Shown piece after piece: positions 28,421 to 36,436 of a stretch of DNA of 64,000 bases. The notes under the pieces are model-generated. The model searched no databases, was not told where the DNA came from, and was given only the letters and a program-made list of their open reading frames with translations. The translations under genes were made by a program, and so were the position numbers. Positions within the stretch are counted from its first letter, which is position 1. Every line of letters starts with the position of its first letter. Origin of the DNA: Sulfurovum zhangzhouensis (lineage in GTDB: Bacteria > Campylobacterota > Campylobacteria > Campylobacterales > Sulfurovaceae); the NCBI RefSeq assembly GCF_030347965.1, contig NZ_JAQIBD010000001.1, positions 434,001 through 498,000 of the forward strand, given 5' to 3'.

Positions 28421-29411
28421 ACTCATCATCACCATCAGTGATATCAACGGGTCTATACAGTACAGCGTACATGAGATCATCAAAAAGATCATAGTCGGAG
28501 TAATTCTTCTACTGATTACGATCGCCTTTGCCACTTATCTTTATATTAATTTTCTTAACAACAAGGTAACTAAGCTCAATAGTCAAAAAGTCGAATTTCA
28601 AAATGAGATCATTGTACTCGAAGAAAAAAGTGCAACCTACAAGCACAAAAATGACATTCTGGAAAAACAAAACTTACAACTTACACACTTGATACAGGAA
28701 AATAGCGACAAACTTGCTTCTGTCAATGAAAAACTTCAAGAGGTAGAAGAGATGATAGGCTATGGGCCTGATCTCAATGCCAGTTTCCAAGCCAGACTGG
28801 AAGAAGAAAGAGAAGAAACTGCTCAAAGCCTCAAAGAAAAACTTGTAGATTTTCAAATCCAGACCATACAAAAAGTTCTGTTCTTAAACAGTATTCCTAA
28901 CGGTAAACCCCTTGACTACAAACGTATCAGCAGCACTTACGGTTATCGTACTCATCCTATCACAAAAAGAAACTCCTTCCATCCTGCACTTGATCTAAAA
29001 GCCCGCAAAGGTACTCCTGTTTATGCCCCGGCCAATGGGGTGGTAGTCTATGCCAAACGTAAAGGCGCTTACGGAAACTTTCTTTTGCTAGCACACTCTT
29101 TTGGATTCAAAACTGCTTATGGACATCTTAGCGGTTTTGCTGTCAAAAGCGGTGACTACGTCAACAAAGGAGATCTTATCGCTTATGTAGGAAGTACAGG
29201 AAGAAGTACAGGCCCACACCTTCACTATGAGATCAGGTATCTTGAAAAATGGCTGAATCCAAAGCCTTTTATCTCATGGGATGAAGAAAATATATACTCT
29301 ATCAGCGAAGATGTACCTAGGGTAAAATGGAAAAGTATTCTAGGACAGATCGAAAAGATCATTAACCTCTCAAATGAACAAAAGGATCTCAATGGCACTG
29401 TTTCGTCGTAA
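28410..29411 (+). CDS. Membrane-anchored M23 (LytM) endopeptidase, cell-shape type
   Basis: I start at the ATG at 28410 (333 residues), preceded by GGGAAAGAG; the upstream in-frame ATG lies inside pdxA. A membrane anchor (about 24-48) is followed by a coiled coil (about 55-130) and a C-terminal LytM domain. The zinc residues are intact: HPALD (HxxxD) and HLHYE (HxH). The enzyme should cut peptidoglycan cross-links in the periplasm. The gene overlaps the bactofilin gene, as with the Helicobacter pylori csd1/ccmA pair that gives helical shape, so a shape role is likely. Confidence 0.88.
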   Translation: MKNRLIITISDINGSIQYSVHEIIKKIIVGVILLLITIAFATYLYINFLNNKVTKLNSQKVEFQNEIIVLEEKSATYKHKNDILEKQNLQLTHLIQENSDKLASVNEKLQEVEEMIGYGPDLNASFQARLEEEREETAQSLKEKLVDFQIQTIQKVLFLNSIPNGKPLDYKRISSTYGYRTHPITKRNSFHPALDLKARKGTPVYAPANGVVVYAKRKGAYGNFLLLAHSFGFKTAYGHLSGFAVKSGDYVNKGDLIAYVGSTGRSTGPHLHYEIRYLEKWLNPKPFISWDEENIYSISEDVPRVKWKSILGQIEKIINLSNEQKDLNGTVSS

Positions 29412-29937
29412 AAAGAAATCCAGACCGACTCCAAAGATAAACTCTGCAACAATCATTACATCATGCATGGAAATCACCGGCGAACTTAAAGGTAGCGATA
29501 CTGTTCATATTGACGGAACCGTCATTGGGAATGTTTCAGTAAGCAATATACTTGTGATCGGAAAGTCCGGGTACATAAAAGGGAATGTATACGCGAAGCA
29601 TGCTATCATCAACGGTAAACTTGAAGGAAGTATCATGTGTGATACTCTGGAAATCATGGAAGAGGGACAACTTTCACAAGAAGCTCGTGCCAAAGAGATC
29701 ACAATAGATGGTTCTGTCGATGGTATTATTACCGCCGTTGACAAAATCAACTTGCTTGAACATGCCATCGTCAATACCGAACAAATACGTAGTAAGAATA
29801 TAACAGTTGACGGTAAATTGACAGGAGAAGTAGTAGCAAGCAAACTATTAAGGATAGGAACAAACGGTCAGGTCAGTGGAGAGATCAATGCCAAGAGGGT
29901 TGAACTTGCGCCCGGTGCCAAATTGGACAAGGCATAA
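29392..29937 (+). CDS. Bactofilin
   Basis: Bactofilins polymerise without nucleotides and position wall enzymes. I choose the ATG at 29392 (181 residues), which has AAAGGA five bases upstream; the start begins MALFRRKKKS, a basic membrane-contact tail. Residues about 20-170 form repeated beta-helix rungs (DTVHIDGTVIGNV, KSGYIKGNV, DGKLTGEVVASKLLRIG). It begins 20 bases inside the M23 peptidase gene. In H. pylori the equivalent CcmA works with Csd peptidases to set curvature; a similar role is inferred. Confidence 0.9.
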   Translation: MALFRRKKKSRPTPKINSATIITSCMEITGELKGSDTVHIDGTVIGNVSVSNILVIGKSGYIKGNVYAKHAIINGKLEGSIMCDTLEIMEEGQLSQEARAKEITIDGSVDGIITAVDKINLLEHAIVNTEQIRSKNITVDGKLTGEVVASKLLRIGTNGQVSGEINAKRVELAPGAKLDKA

Positions 29938-29962
29938 GATGTATAAAATTGATATGAATGAA

Positions 29963-30190
29963 CTATCCGAAAAGTCCTGCTGATTCTTCAACAATGATCT
30001 CACACTCATCATTCATCTTTTCACACAGTTCCTCTTGACAACGTTCACACAAGTAACGATAATTCTGCATATCATAGTGTATCATATCACCAACATGTAT
30101 ATCAGAATAACACTCTGCACATACCTTAGTAACGCGTGAAAGTATTTCTTCTGTTGCTTCTTGGGTTATAAAACATACACTTTTACTCAT
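29963..30190 (-). CDS. Small Cys-cluster (zinc-ribbon-like) protein
   Basis: The 75-residue protein has CAEC at about residues 24-27 and CERC at about 48-51 plus two further cysteines, a likely zinc ribbon. No DNA-binding domain or membrane span is visible. It starts three bases after the stop of the TPR gene and is cotranscribed with it. I do not recognise the family. A role in protein interaction or as a small regulator is possible but unsupported. Confidence 0.65.
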   Translation of the reverse strand: MSKSVCFITQEATEEILSRVTKVCAECYSDIHVGDMIHYDMQNYRYLCERCQEELCEKMNDECEIIVEESAGLFG

Positions 30191-30192
30191 AA

Positions 30193-30828
30193 TTATGCCT
30201 TTAATTCGTTGATCATTTTTTTTGCTTCATCCAGTGATGAATCCAGCTCATACGCTTTTATATACTCCAACAGTGCTTCTTCTTTTCGTCCTATATCAAA
30301 CAGTGTATTAGCATAGTTAAAATGGTGTGGAGCATATTCAGAGTCAAGCTCAACAGATAATGCATGGTGTTTTAAAGCACCCTCTTCATCTCCCAGCTTA
30401 TGTAAAATATTAGCTAAAGAATCATGTGCTGAATCATCATTTACATCCAGTGAAATAATCTTTTCAAAGCTCTCTTTTGCATCCTCAAGATTATCTATCT
30501 GCATCATCACATAACCGTGTCTTTGCAGGACATCGATATTATCCGGTTCCAGAATTAAAGCACTTTGGAGTGCTTTACTGGCTTCTAGCATATCACCATC
30601 TGCTACAGCATCATCCGCCATTTGAACTAAATGTTCAAAACGTGTCAACTGTACCTCAGGTTTGGAAAAGGTCTTGTCAGGACGGTTTATTCCACCGATC
30701 TGTTCATCAGGGAGATTCGCTTCAAAATCTACGCCTCTTTTAGGGTGTTCACCAGAAAAAAGCTGTTTGAAAAAAAGGTAAAAGATCACCCCGGCAAGGA
30801 TTAAAAGAAATAGTTGAAATAGTGTCAT
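30193..30828 (-). CDS. Membrane-anchored TPR protein
   Basis: The 211-residue protein starts with one membrane span (FQLFLLILAGVIFYLFFKQLF, about 3-23). It then has a charged linker and four TPR-like helical pairs from about 65 to 208 (ADGDMLEASKALQSALILEP; GRKEEALLEYIKAYELDSS). It should be an inner-membrane scaffold with its TPR domain probably in the cytoplasm. The partner is unknown; the adjacent Cys-cluster protein is the obvious candidate because the two genes are nearly contiguous. Confidence 0.75.
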   Translation of the reverse strand: MTLFQLFLLILAGVIFYLFFKQLFSGEHPKRGVDFEANLPDEQIGGINRPDKTFSKPEVQLTRFEHLVQMADDAVADGDMLEASKALQSALILEPDNIDVLQRHGYVMMQIDNLEDAKESFEKIISLDVNDDSAHDSLANILHKLGDEEGALKHHALSVELDSEYAPHHFNYANTLFDIGRKEEALLEYIKAYELDSSLDEAKKMINELKA

Positions 30829-30946
30829 AAGATCTCCAGTTCTTGTAGGTGAATGATAGGGTAATCTAACTTAAATCCAAAGAAAAATATAAAAGAAATA
30901 TTTAATTTTCAGTAGTTATTATTTGATGTAATCTCGAGCTATTAAT

Positions 30947-31030
30947 CTATCTTCTTAACTGCGCTGCAATCTGCTCGGCCAACGTATCCATCTCTTTCAT
31001 TTGATAGTACGCAAAATGAGCAAAGAGCAT
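30947..31030 (-). pseudogene. Remnant copy of the C-terminal tail of the next gene
   Basis: Reading the minus strand from 31030 gives 27 codons ending MDTLAEQIAAQLRR-stop. The intact gene at 31120-31389 ends MDALAGQIAAQLKRN-stop. The match covers about 14 residues, and an in-frame TAA lies four codons upstream of the first ATG, so this is the 3' relic of a duplicated gene rather than a full gene. It lies in the 291-base gap after the TPR gene, which otherwise shows only small hairpins. Confidence 0.6.
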
Positions 31031-31119
31031 TTTTGTCTCTTAAATATAACTTGCCCTTAGGCAACTTCTTTTAAAGAGATTGTTATCACTAAGATCTCTT
31101 CGGCAGAGTGCCCACGTAA

Positions 31120-31389
31120 CTAGTTGCGCTTTAATTGAGCGGCGATCTGACCTGCCAATGCATCCATTTCTTCCTTGGTCTCAAAGATAAATTCATGTTT
31201 TTCCTCTTCACCAAGGTGTACAAAGATACCAAAACCTACAACCTCAACTTTGCCTTTGGCTTCGATATCAAGCCATTCAAGGCTAACCTTTGTTGTCTCA
31301 TCCTTATAACCGGTCTTTACCACAGCTGCAGGATAGAGCTGAGTGATCTTTTTTGTATCGAACTGTTTATCTTGAATCGTAATTATCAT
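31120..31389 (-). CDS. Conserved hypothetical protein
   Basis: I place the start at 31389 (89 residues, MIITIQDKQFDTKK). The ATG 36 bases upstream has no ribosome site and would run through a promoter-like palindrome. The protein is small, beta-rich in the middle (VVKTGYKDETTKVSLEWLDI; VVGFGIFVHLGEEEKHEFIFE) and ends with an amphipathic helix (EMDALAGQIAAQLKRN). No membrane span is present. I do not recognise the family. The predicted start point nearly coincides with the transcription start, so a leaderless mRNA is possible. A decayed copy of its 3' end lies downstream. Confidence 0.6.
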   Translation of the reverse strand: MIITIQDKQFDTKKITQLYPAAVVKTGYKDETTKVSLEWLDIEAKGKVEVVGFGIFVHLGEEEKHEFIFETKEEMDALAGQIAAQLKRN

Positions 31390-31393
31390 ACGT

Positions 31394-31410
31394 GGATTAT
31401 AGTATAATCC
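31394..31410. promoter_or_regulatory. Palindromic overlapping -10 boxes of divergent genes
   Basis: GGATTATA-G-TATAATCC is a perfect 8-1-8 palindrome. It contains TATAAT on the plus strand (31403-31408, towards yqeY) and on the minus strand (31401-31396, towards the small hypothetical gene). The two promoters would share their melting region and should compete. Confidence 0.5.
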
Positions 31411-31436
31411 TTTTAAATCTTTCATAGGAGCACAAC

Positions 31437-31880
31437 GTGAGTTTAAAAGAGCAGATCAAAAATGATATTAAAGAGGCAATGCGTGCTAAAGATATCATTA
31501 CAAGAGATACACTAAGGAATATCCAGGCAAGTATCAAACAAGTTGAAGTTGACGAACGTAAAGAGGTGACAGACAGTGATGTAGAAGCGATTCTTGCAAA
31601 ATATCTCAAACAAAGAGAGGATGCAAAAGCCCAGTTCTTGGAAGCAGGACGTGATGACCTGGTAGCAAAAGAGGCTGAAGAGATCGCTATTGTTCAAAGT
31701 TACCTGCCAGAGCCTATGAGTGATGAAGAACTTGAAAGTACGATTAAAGAGATCATTACACAAGTCGGTGCTGAAAGTATGAAAGATATGGGGAAAGTCA
31801 TGGGCGCAGCCAAAAACACGATAGGAAACCGTGCTGACGGTGCACGTATCAATCAAGTGGTCAAACAAATTCTTTCATAA
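31437..31880 (+). CDS. yqeY: GatB/YqeY domain protein
   Basis: The 147-residue protein is a stand-alone YqeY domain, related to the tRNA-binding tail of GatB and to an appendage of glutaminyl-tRNA synthetases. Motifs include RAKDIITRDTLRNI at about 16-29 and the C-terminal MKDMGKVMGAAKNTIGNRADGARIN. It is predicted to bind tRNA; its free-standing function is not settled. The start is GTG with AGGAG six bases upstream. It is divergent from the small hypothetical gene and shares its palindromic promoter, and it ends at a strong hairpin. Confidence 0.9.
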   Translation: MSLKEQIKNDIKEAMRAKDIITRDTLRNIQASIKQVEVDERKEVTDSDVEAILAKYLKQREDAKAQFLEAGRDDLVAKEAEEIAIVQSYLPEPMSDEELESTIKEIITQVGAESMKDMGKVMGAAKNTIGNRADGARINQVVKQILS

Positions 31881-31888
31881 ATCATAAG

Positions 31889-31916
31889 AAGACCTACATT
31901 AATGTCTGTAGGTCTT
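31889..31916. terminator. Bidirectional terminator after yqeY
   Basis: AAGACCTACA (31889-31898) pairs perfectly with TGTAGGTCTT (31907-31916), followed by TTTAAT. It separates yqeY from the convergent subtilase gene. Confidence 0.75.
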
Positions 31917-31960
31917 TTAATCCAACACAATGTCCCGATATAATACTGATTTCATTGACC

Positions 31961-33715
31961 CTAAATATTATTTTTCTTCACTGTCACCGTTACTACATTG
32001 GAATATGCCGAACTCTCAATTTCATTAAAAGCCTTCACCCGGTATTGATACGTTCCCTGCTCTCCAATAGTATCTGTAAAGGTATTGATATTTGATGCTG
32101 TTTCACTAAGTGGTGTAAATAGATATTTACCTTTCACCCTCTTAGCACGTTCAATCATAAATCCATCTTCATTCTCAGAATTATCTACCCATGACAGTGT
32201 GATACTATTGGCATTCTCACTGCTGGATAATGCACTTGGTGCATGAATAAAATTTGGATCTGTACTAACTTCAACTGTAAGAACTTCAGAAGTTGCACTC
32301 AGGTTTTGATCATCACGGACCGTAAGTGTTGCATAGTATTGACCCGGGTTTTCATATGTATGCTCTAGCACCATACCCTCACCCCCGCTACCATCACCAA
32401 AATCCCACAGATAGCTTATTATCGTACCATCATCACTTGAAGATGAACCATCAAACTCTACTACTCTAGGAGTATAGTCACTCAAATACGTCATAGATGC
32501 TACAGGAACAGGATTCTGATATGCAGTACTTATATACTCCAGTGCCATATCTACTGCTTTTTGTGCATCAAGTCTGCCTTTACCATACATGTCATCTTCT
32601 CCGGGATCTCCTAGATCAACTACAGAGTTCAACAATATATTTTCAACTTCATCAGGTGTAAAGTTAGGATTGAGACCAAAGATCATTGCACCTACTCCTG
32701 CAACCATTGGAGATGAAAATGATGTTCCCGAATAATACACATATTTTCCACCCAAATAAGTCGTCAAAATACTCTCACCGGGTGCAACAAGATCGATAAA
32801 AGGTCCATAATTTGAAAAAGCCGATTTTATATCTGATTTATTTGTTGAACCTACTATGATAAAGGATTTCCAATCTGGATAAAATGATGTATCATAGAAA
32901 TTCCCAGAGTTCCCTGCAGACATAAAGAGTAATCCGCCATGCTCTCTTAGATACGTGGCAGCATCATCAATGGTAGAGGCGTTTGCACCCTCATAACTAA
33001 GATTTGCAACTTTTACACCTTGATCAGCACACCACTTAATACCTTTAGCCATGGTTGAAAGATATGCGGTACTATCATCCGTTTTATTATTGATCTGTAC
33101 AGGAATGATATTGACATCCCATAATACACCACTGATACCCTCTGCATTATTCCCCACTGCTCCGATCACACCGGCCGTACCGGTTCCATGTCCATGAAAG
33201 TCTTCAACAGAGCGCAAATGGTTGGCATTATAACCAGGCAATAGATTATCCATAAGATCAGGATGATCCTGATCTACTCCTGTATCCAGGACACAGACCT
33301 TTACTGCTTGTATGTCTTCGGGAGAAGTAATTGTATCCCATGCATAGGTAGAATTGATCGTCACATGATGCCATTGATTTGAAAAATCCGGATCATTTGG
33401 AGTGTTTGAAGGAGAAACGATCATATCGGGTTCTGCAAACTTTACTGCACCTGTTCCTCTAAGCAGTTTACTAATTGCCTGTTCTCTTCCCTTGCTATTA
33501 AGTTGCGCAATATGCAGATTAATACCATCAACCGTTTCTTCACGCAGAACATGACTATTTAGCAACGCATTTAAACTTTTTAATTCATTTGCAGTGGCAT
33601 CTTTTTTAATTTTATAGAGTACAACACCCGGTCTGATTTTATCACTTGGTGTAGTCTGTGCAATATTTGCAATCCCAACCCCTATAATTACCAATAGAGA
33701 AATCTTCTTCTTCAT
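31961..33715 (-). CDS. Secreted subtilisin-like protease with PKD and FN3 domains
   Basis: The 584-residue protein has a signal peptide (about 1-19), a propeptide-like domain (about 30-100) and an S8 catalytic domain (about 115-390). The triad is complete: Asp144 (LDTGVD), His176 (HGHGTG) and Ser332 (GTSFSSP), with oxyanion Asn269 (AGNSG). A PKD domain (about 405-490, with WDFGDGS) and a fibronectin type III domain (about 495-580) follow. It should be exported and act outside the inner membrane. No lipobox, LPXTG or T9SS-type tail is visible. It is monocistronic; a nutritional or defensive role cannot be decided. Confidence 0.92.
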   Translation of the reverse strand: MKKKISLLVIIGVGIANIAQTTPSDKIRPGVVLYKIKKDATANELKSLNALLNSHVLREETVDGINLHIAQLNSKGREQAISKLLRGTGAVKFAEPDMIVSPSNTPNDPDFSNQWHHVTINSTYAWDTITSPEDIQAVKVCVLDTGVDQDHPDLMDNLLPGYNANHLRSVEDFHGHGTGTAGVIGAVGNNAEGISGVLWDVNIIPVQINNKTDDSTAYLSTMAKGIKWCADQGVKVANLSYEGANASTIDDAATYLREHGGLLFMSAGNSGNFYDTSFYPDWKSFIIVGSTNKSDIKSAFSNYGPFIDLVAPGESILTTYLGGKYVYYSGTSFSSPMVAGVGAMIFGLNPNFTPDEVENILLNSVVDLGDPGEDDMYGKGRLDAQKAVDMALEYISTAYQNPVPVASMTYLSDYTPRVVEFDGSSSSDDGTIISYLWDFGDGSGGEGMVLEHTYENPGQYYATLTVRDDQNLSATSEVLTVEVSTDPNFIHAPSALSSSENANSITLSWVDNSENEDGFMIERAKRVKGKYLFTPLSETASNINTFTDTIGEQGTYQYRVKAFNEIESSAYSNVVTVTVKKNNI

Positions 33716-33922
33716 ATTTTCCCCTTTTTAGTTAAATAAATTTAGCACCCACTTTTATTCCAGACTTCTCCGCATTCTCCCTTTATCCTAATAATCATAT
33801 CCACTCAACGTGATATTAACGTTATAAAAGTAATTTATTTATAATATGTAGCTATAGATTAATAGTTAAAGTAAGTTGTAATAATTTGTTAGGAAATATA
33901 AAAAGGAGATAATTATAGAATT

Positions 33923-33942
33923 ACCCGTTTTGTAAAACGGGT
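33923..33942 (-). terminator. Hairpin downstream of trpC
   Basis: ACCCGTTTT (33923-33931) pairs with AAAACGGGT (33934-33942) across a 2-base loop. A smaller hairpin (AGCCTT/AAGGCT, 33949-33962) sits between it and the trpC stop. Together they probably end trpC transcription. Confidence 0.65.
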
Positions 33943-33962
33943 ATAAGCAGCCTTAAAAGGCT

Positions 33963-34769
33963 TTAGTTCACTTGGTTTTCACCATATTTAAGTGTTCTAA
34001 GTGCAGCTGAAATATCATCTTGTCTCATGAAATGCTCACCTACCAAGAAAGCATCTGCACCGATCTTAGAAAGTTCTACTACAGTATCATGGTCATTAAT
34101 GCCTGACTCTGCAACGATGATTTTTCCTTTGGGAATCAAAGGGATAAGTTTTTCACTCAAGCTCATATCCATTTCAAAGGTTTCCAGGTTACGATGGTTG
34201 ATTCCGATGATCTGTGCTCCTGCAAAAGTTGCTTTGATCAGATCTGTTTTACTATGGATCTCAACAAGTACATCCAATCCCAAATGCAAGGCATACTCAT
34301 AAAGTTCTTTGAGCTCTTTACGACTTAGTGCTGCGGCGATTAGCAGTATATAATCTGCTCCATAGACCAGTGCTTCTAAAATCTGGTACTTATCTACGAT
34401 AAAATCTTTACGAAGTAATGGCAGGTTCACATAGCGGCGTACCATTCCAAGGTACTCTTTATCCCCTAAAAAATAATGAGGCTCAGTCAAAATAGAAAGA
34501 GAGTCTGCTCCTCCCTTTTCATACTGCTGTGCGATCACTACCGGGTCAAAATCCTCGCGGATTACTCCTTTACTAGGACTAGCCTTCTTAACCTCGGCAA
34601 TGATACGGTAAGGATTGTCTTCTGTTGAACGAAGAGCAGCCTTTACATCTTTTGGGAAAAAAGGGTTAAATGCCAGTGAACGGCCCAACCACTCCTCTGG
34701 AAAATCTACTTTTCTCTGCTCAAGATCTTCTTTAGTTTTCTTGATGATTTCATCTAAAATTTGTGCCAT
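33963..34769 (-). CDS. trpC: Indole-3-glycerol phosphate synthase
   Basis: TrpC closes the indole ring in tryptophan synthesis, acting on carboxyphenylaminodeoxyribulose phosphate. The 268-residue TIM barrel has the hallmark VKKASPSKG (about 59-67), [22 protein letters not shown] and VAESGI motifs. It is a single-function enzyme, not fused to TrpF. It stands apart from other trp genes. A TATAAT box lies at 34805-34800 on the minus strand, about 31 bases before the start. Confidence 0.96.
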   Translation of the reverse strand: MAQILDEIIKKTKEDLEQRKVDFPEEWLGRSLAFNPFFPKDVKAALRSTEDNPYRIIAEVKKASPSKGVIREDFDPVVIAQQYEKGGADSLSILTEPHYFLGDKEYLGMVRRYVNLPLLRKDFIVDKYQILEALVYGADYILLIAAALSRKELKELYEYALHLGLDVLVEIHSKTDLIKATFAGAQIIGINHRNLETFEMDMSLSEKLIPLIPKGKIIVAESGINDHDTVVELSKIGADAFLVGEHFMRQDDISAALRTLKYGENQVN

Positions 34770-34799
34770 TTTCTAACCAATACTCTAAAATTTGGCGCT

Positions 34800-34805
34800 A
34801 TTATA
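34800..34805 (-). promoter_or_regulatory. -10 box of trpC
   Basis: TATAAT on the minus strand, read from 34805 to 34800, is followed by about 30 bases of leader to the trpC ATG. It lies in the 44-base gap after the TPR gene stop, so trpC has its own promoter. Confidence 0.5.
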
Positions 34806-34813
34806 TCCTCTTT

Positions 34814-36073
34814 CTATTTACACTTTTGAATAGCATTCCAGTGATCATTGATCTCTTCTTGTTCTAGACCTTCTCTATCGACCACTTTTTTCATCAATTC
34901 ATAGGCTTTTTTACACTCATTTTGTTTATAATATCCCCACGCAAGCGAGTCGAGATAAAAGGTATTGTCAGGTTGCTGTTTGAGTGCATCCTCCACAATA
35001 CTAATCCCTTTTTTGATATCAAATTCTTTATCTATCAAAGTGTAGCCGTAGTAGTTAAGATAGACACTGTCATCCACCCCTAATGCTATAGCCTTTTCAA
35101 ATTGAGAGATCACTTCCTCCAACATCTTACGATCATCTTTGTCCTCTGCTTGTTCAAAAAGAAGTATCCCTTTTTCGGCAAGCCATTTCGCATCCTTATC
35201 CTGACTGTAGAAGTGATCGACAAGAAGTATCGCTTTTTCATAAGACCTAGTTGCTTTATAAAGATCATAAAGAATATCTTCATGACCGTCACGATGCTTT
35301 TCCAAGAATGCCGTAGCACCTTCTAGGTCTCTTTTATATACATAAGCATCAATAATCTTTCTTACGTACTCCTCATCACCTTCTACATCATAAAGTGCCT
35401 CATAGGTACTTATAAGCCCATTGATATCATTCTCTTTCATATAAAGCTTGAGCAGTTTTAAATATACATTTTTTGATGAAATATGCATACGCCTATGGGT
35501 TTCCAAAAGTGCGATTGCCTCTTTACGTTGTCCTGTATACTCATCCATGATGGTAGTAACCCGTAAGAGGATACCTTCATGCAGAGTTTCATCATACACT
35601 CTTTTGAGTAACTGTAATGCCCTCTCGAACTGTGCATTATAAAGCAATGCATTTGAAGCCAACTCCAGGTCAATTGCCTGCTGAGATCTTTCAAGAAGAT
35701 ACATCGACTCTTCCTGCGCACGTTCACCATTATTTGCAGTAAGATACAAAGGGATCAATAGACGTTTGGCATCCAAAGTATCCGGATGCTTTTTATCCCA
35801 TGTTTCAAGTCTCTTGATACTTTCATTGATAAACGTACGGCTAAGCAGTGCTGATCTCATTTCTCGGAAAAGAAACTCTTCCTCTCCTGTTTTATCAAAG
35901 AGTGCACCATAAATAGGTCTACTATATTCATACGCCATTTGTTCATCAAAAAAAAGTGCCTTGATGATCATTGTATCCTCATTGATTAGAGGTATCTGCT
36001 CTTTAGCCTGAGCCGATATATTGAACATAACAAACGTAACAATGGCAGCTAGGATTATACGATACCCGGGCAC
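34814..36073 (-). CDS. Exported TPR-repeat protein
   Basis: The 419-residue protein begins with GTG inside the YkgJ gene (19-base overlap). It has a signal peptide (about 1-23, ending ISAQA), so it is exported to the periplasm, possibly membrane-bound. The rest is almost all helical repeats of about 34 residues, clearest at about 160-200 and 330-405 (YYGYTLIDKEFDIKKGISI; DSLAWGYYKQNECKKAYEL). Such proteins often organise envelope complexes, but no specific partner is evident. Coupling to the methyltransferase and YkgJ genes may reflect expression rather than shared function. Confidence 0.75.
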   Translation of the reverse strand: MPGYRIILAAIVTFVMFNISAQAKEQIPLINEDTMIIKALFFDEQMAYEYSRPIYGALFDKTGEEEFLFREMRSALLSRTFINESIKRLETWDKKHPDTLDAKRLLIPLYLTANNGERAQEESMYLLERSQQAIDLELASNALLYNAQFERALQLLKRVYDETLHEGILLRVTTIMDEYTGQRKEAIALLETHRRMHISSKNVYLKLLKLYMKENDINGLISTYEALYDVEGDEEYVRKIIDAYVYKRDLEGATAFLEKHRDGHEDILYDLYKATRSYEKAILLVDHFYSQDKDAKWLAEKGILLFEQAEDKDDRKMLEEVISQFEKAIALGVDDSVYLNYYGYTLIDKEFDIKKGISIVEDALKQQPDNTFYLDSLAWGYYKQNECKKAYELMKKVVDREGLEQEEINDHWNAIQKCK

Positions 36074-36432
36074 TCTTTTCTTACCTCATCTTCATCATTT
36101 TTAAACTGTTCCCAGAAGGGAAATGTACGACACTGTCTCGGACGGACAGGATATATACTGCACCGCTTTAATGTTTCATCAAAAAAGATGCACGCATAAT
36201 TGTCTTCACTGAGCTTTTTTTCAACAAGTGAATAACGATGCTTCACCTTTCTAAGATACATTGTAGCGAAATCTTCTAGGCTAAGGTTAACGAACTCCGC
36301 CATTTTTTCTATCTCATCATATTTTGCCCAAATATATCCGCTCTCACCGGTACAGCAATGTCCTCCGCATGCTTCACAAGCACTTGGGTCAAATTTATAA
36401 CTATACCCCTCTTCTTCTAAGAATTTATCCAA
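36055..36432 (-). CDS. YkgJ family cysteine cluster protein
   Basis: The 125-residue protein has the family's cysteine pattern: CEAC and GHCC near residues 19-27, then single cysteines near 85 and 97 and the RPRQCRTFPFW motif near 103-113, plus a C-terminal ECPG. The pattern suggests bound metal, zinc or an iron-sulfur cluster. The biochemical role of the family is unclear. The start is probably TTG, following the methyltransferase gene by four bases; it overlaps the TPR gene by 19 bases. Confidence 0.85.
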   Translation of the reverse strand: MDKFLEEEGYSYKFDPSACEACGGHCCTGESGYIWAKYDEIEKMAEFVNLSLEDFATMYLRKVKHRYSLVEKKLSEDNYACIFFDETLKRCSIYPVRPRQCRTFPFWEQFKNDEDEVRKECPGIV

Positions 36433-36436
36433 AGTC

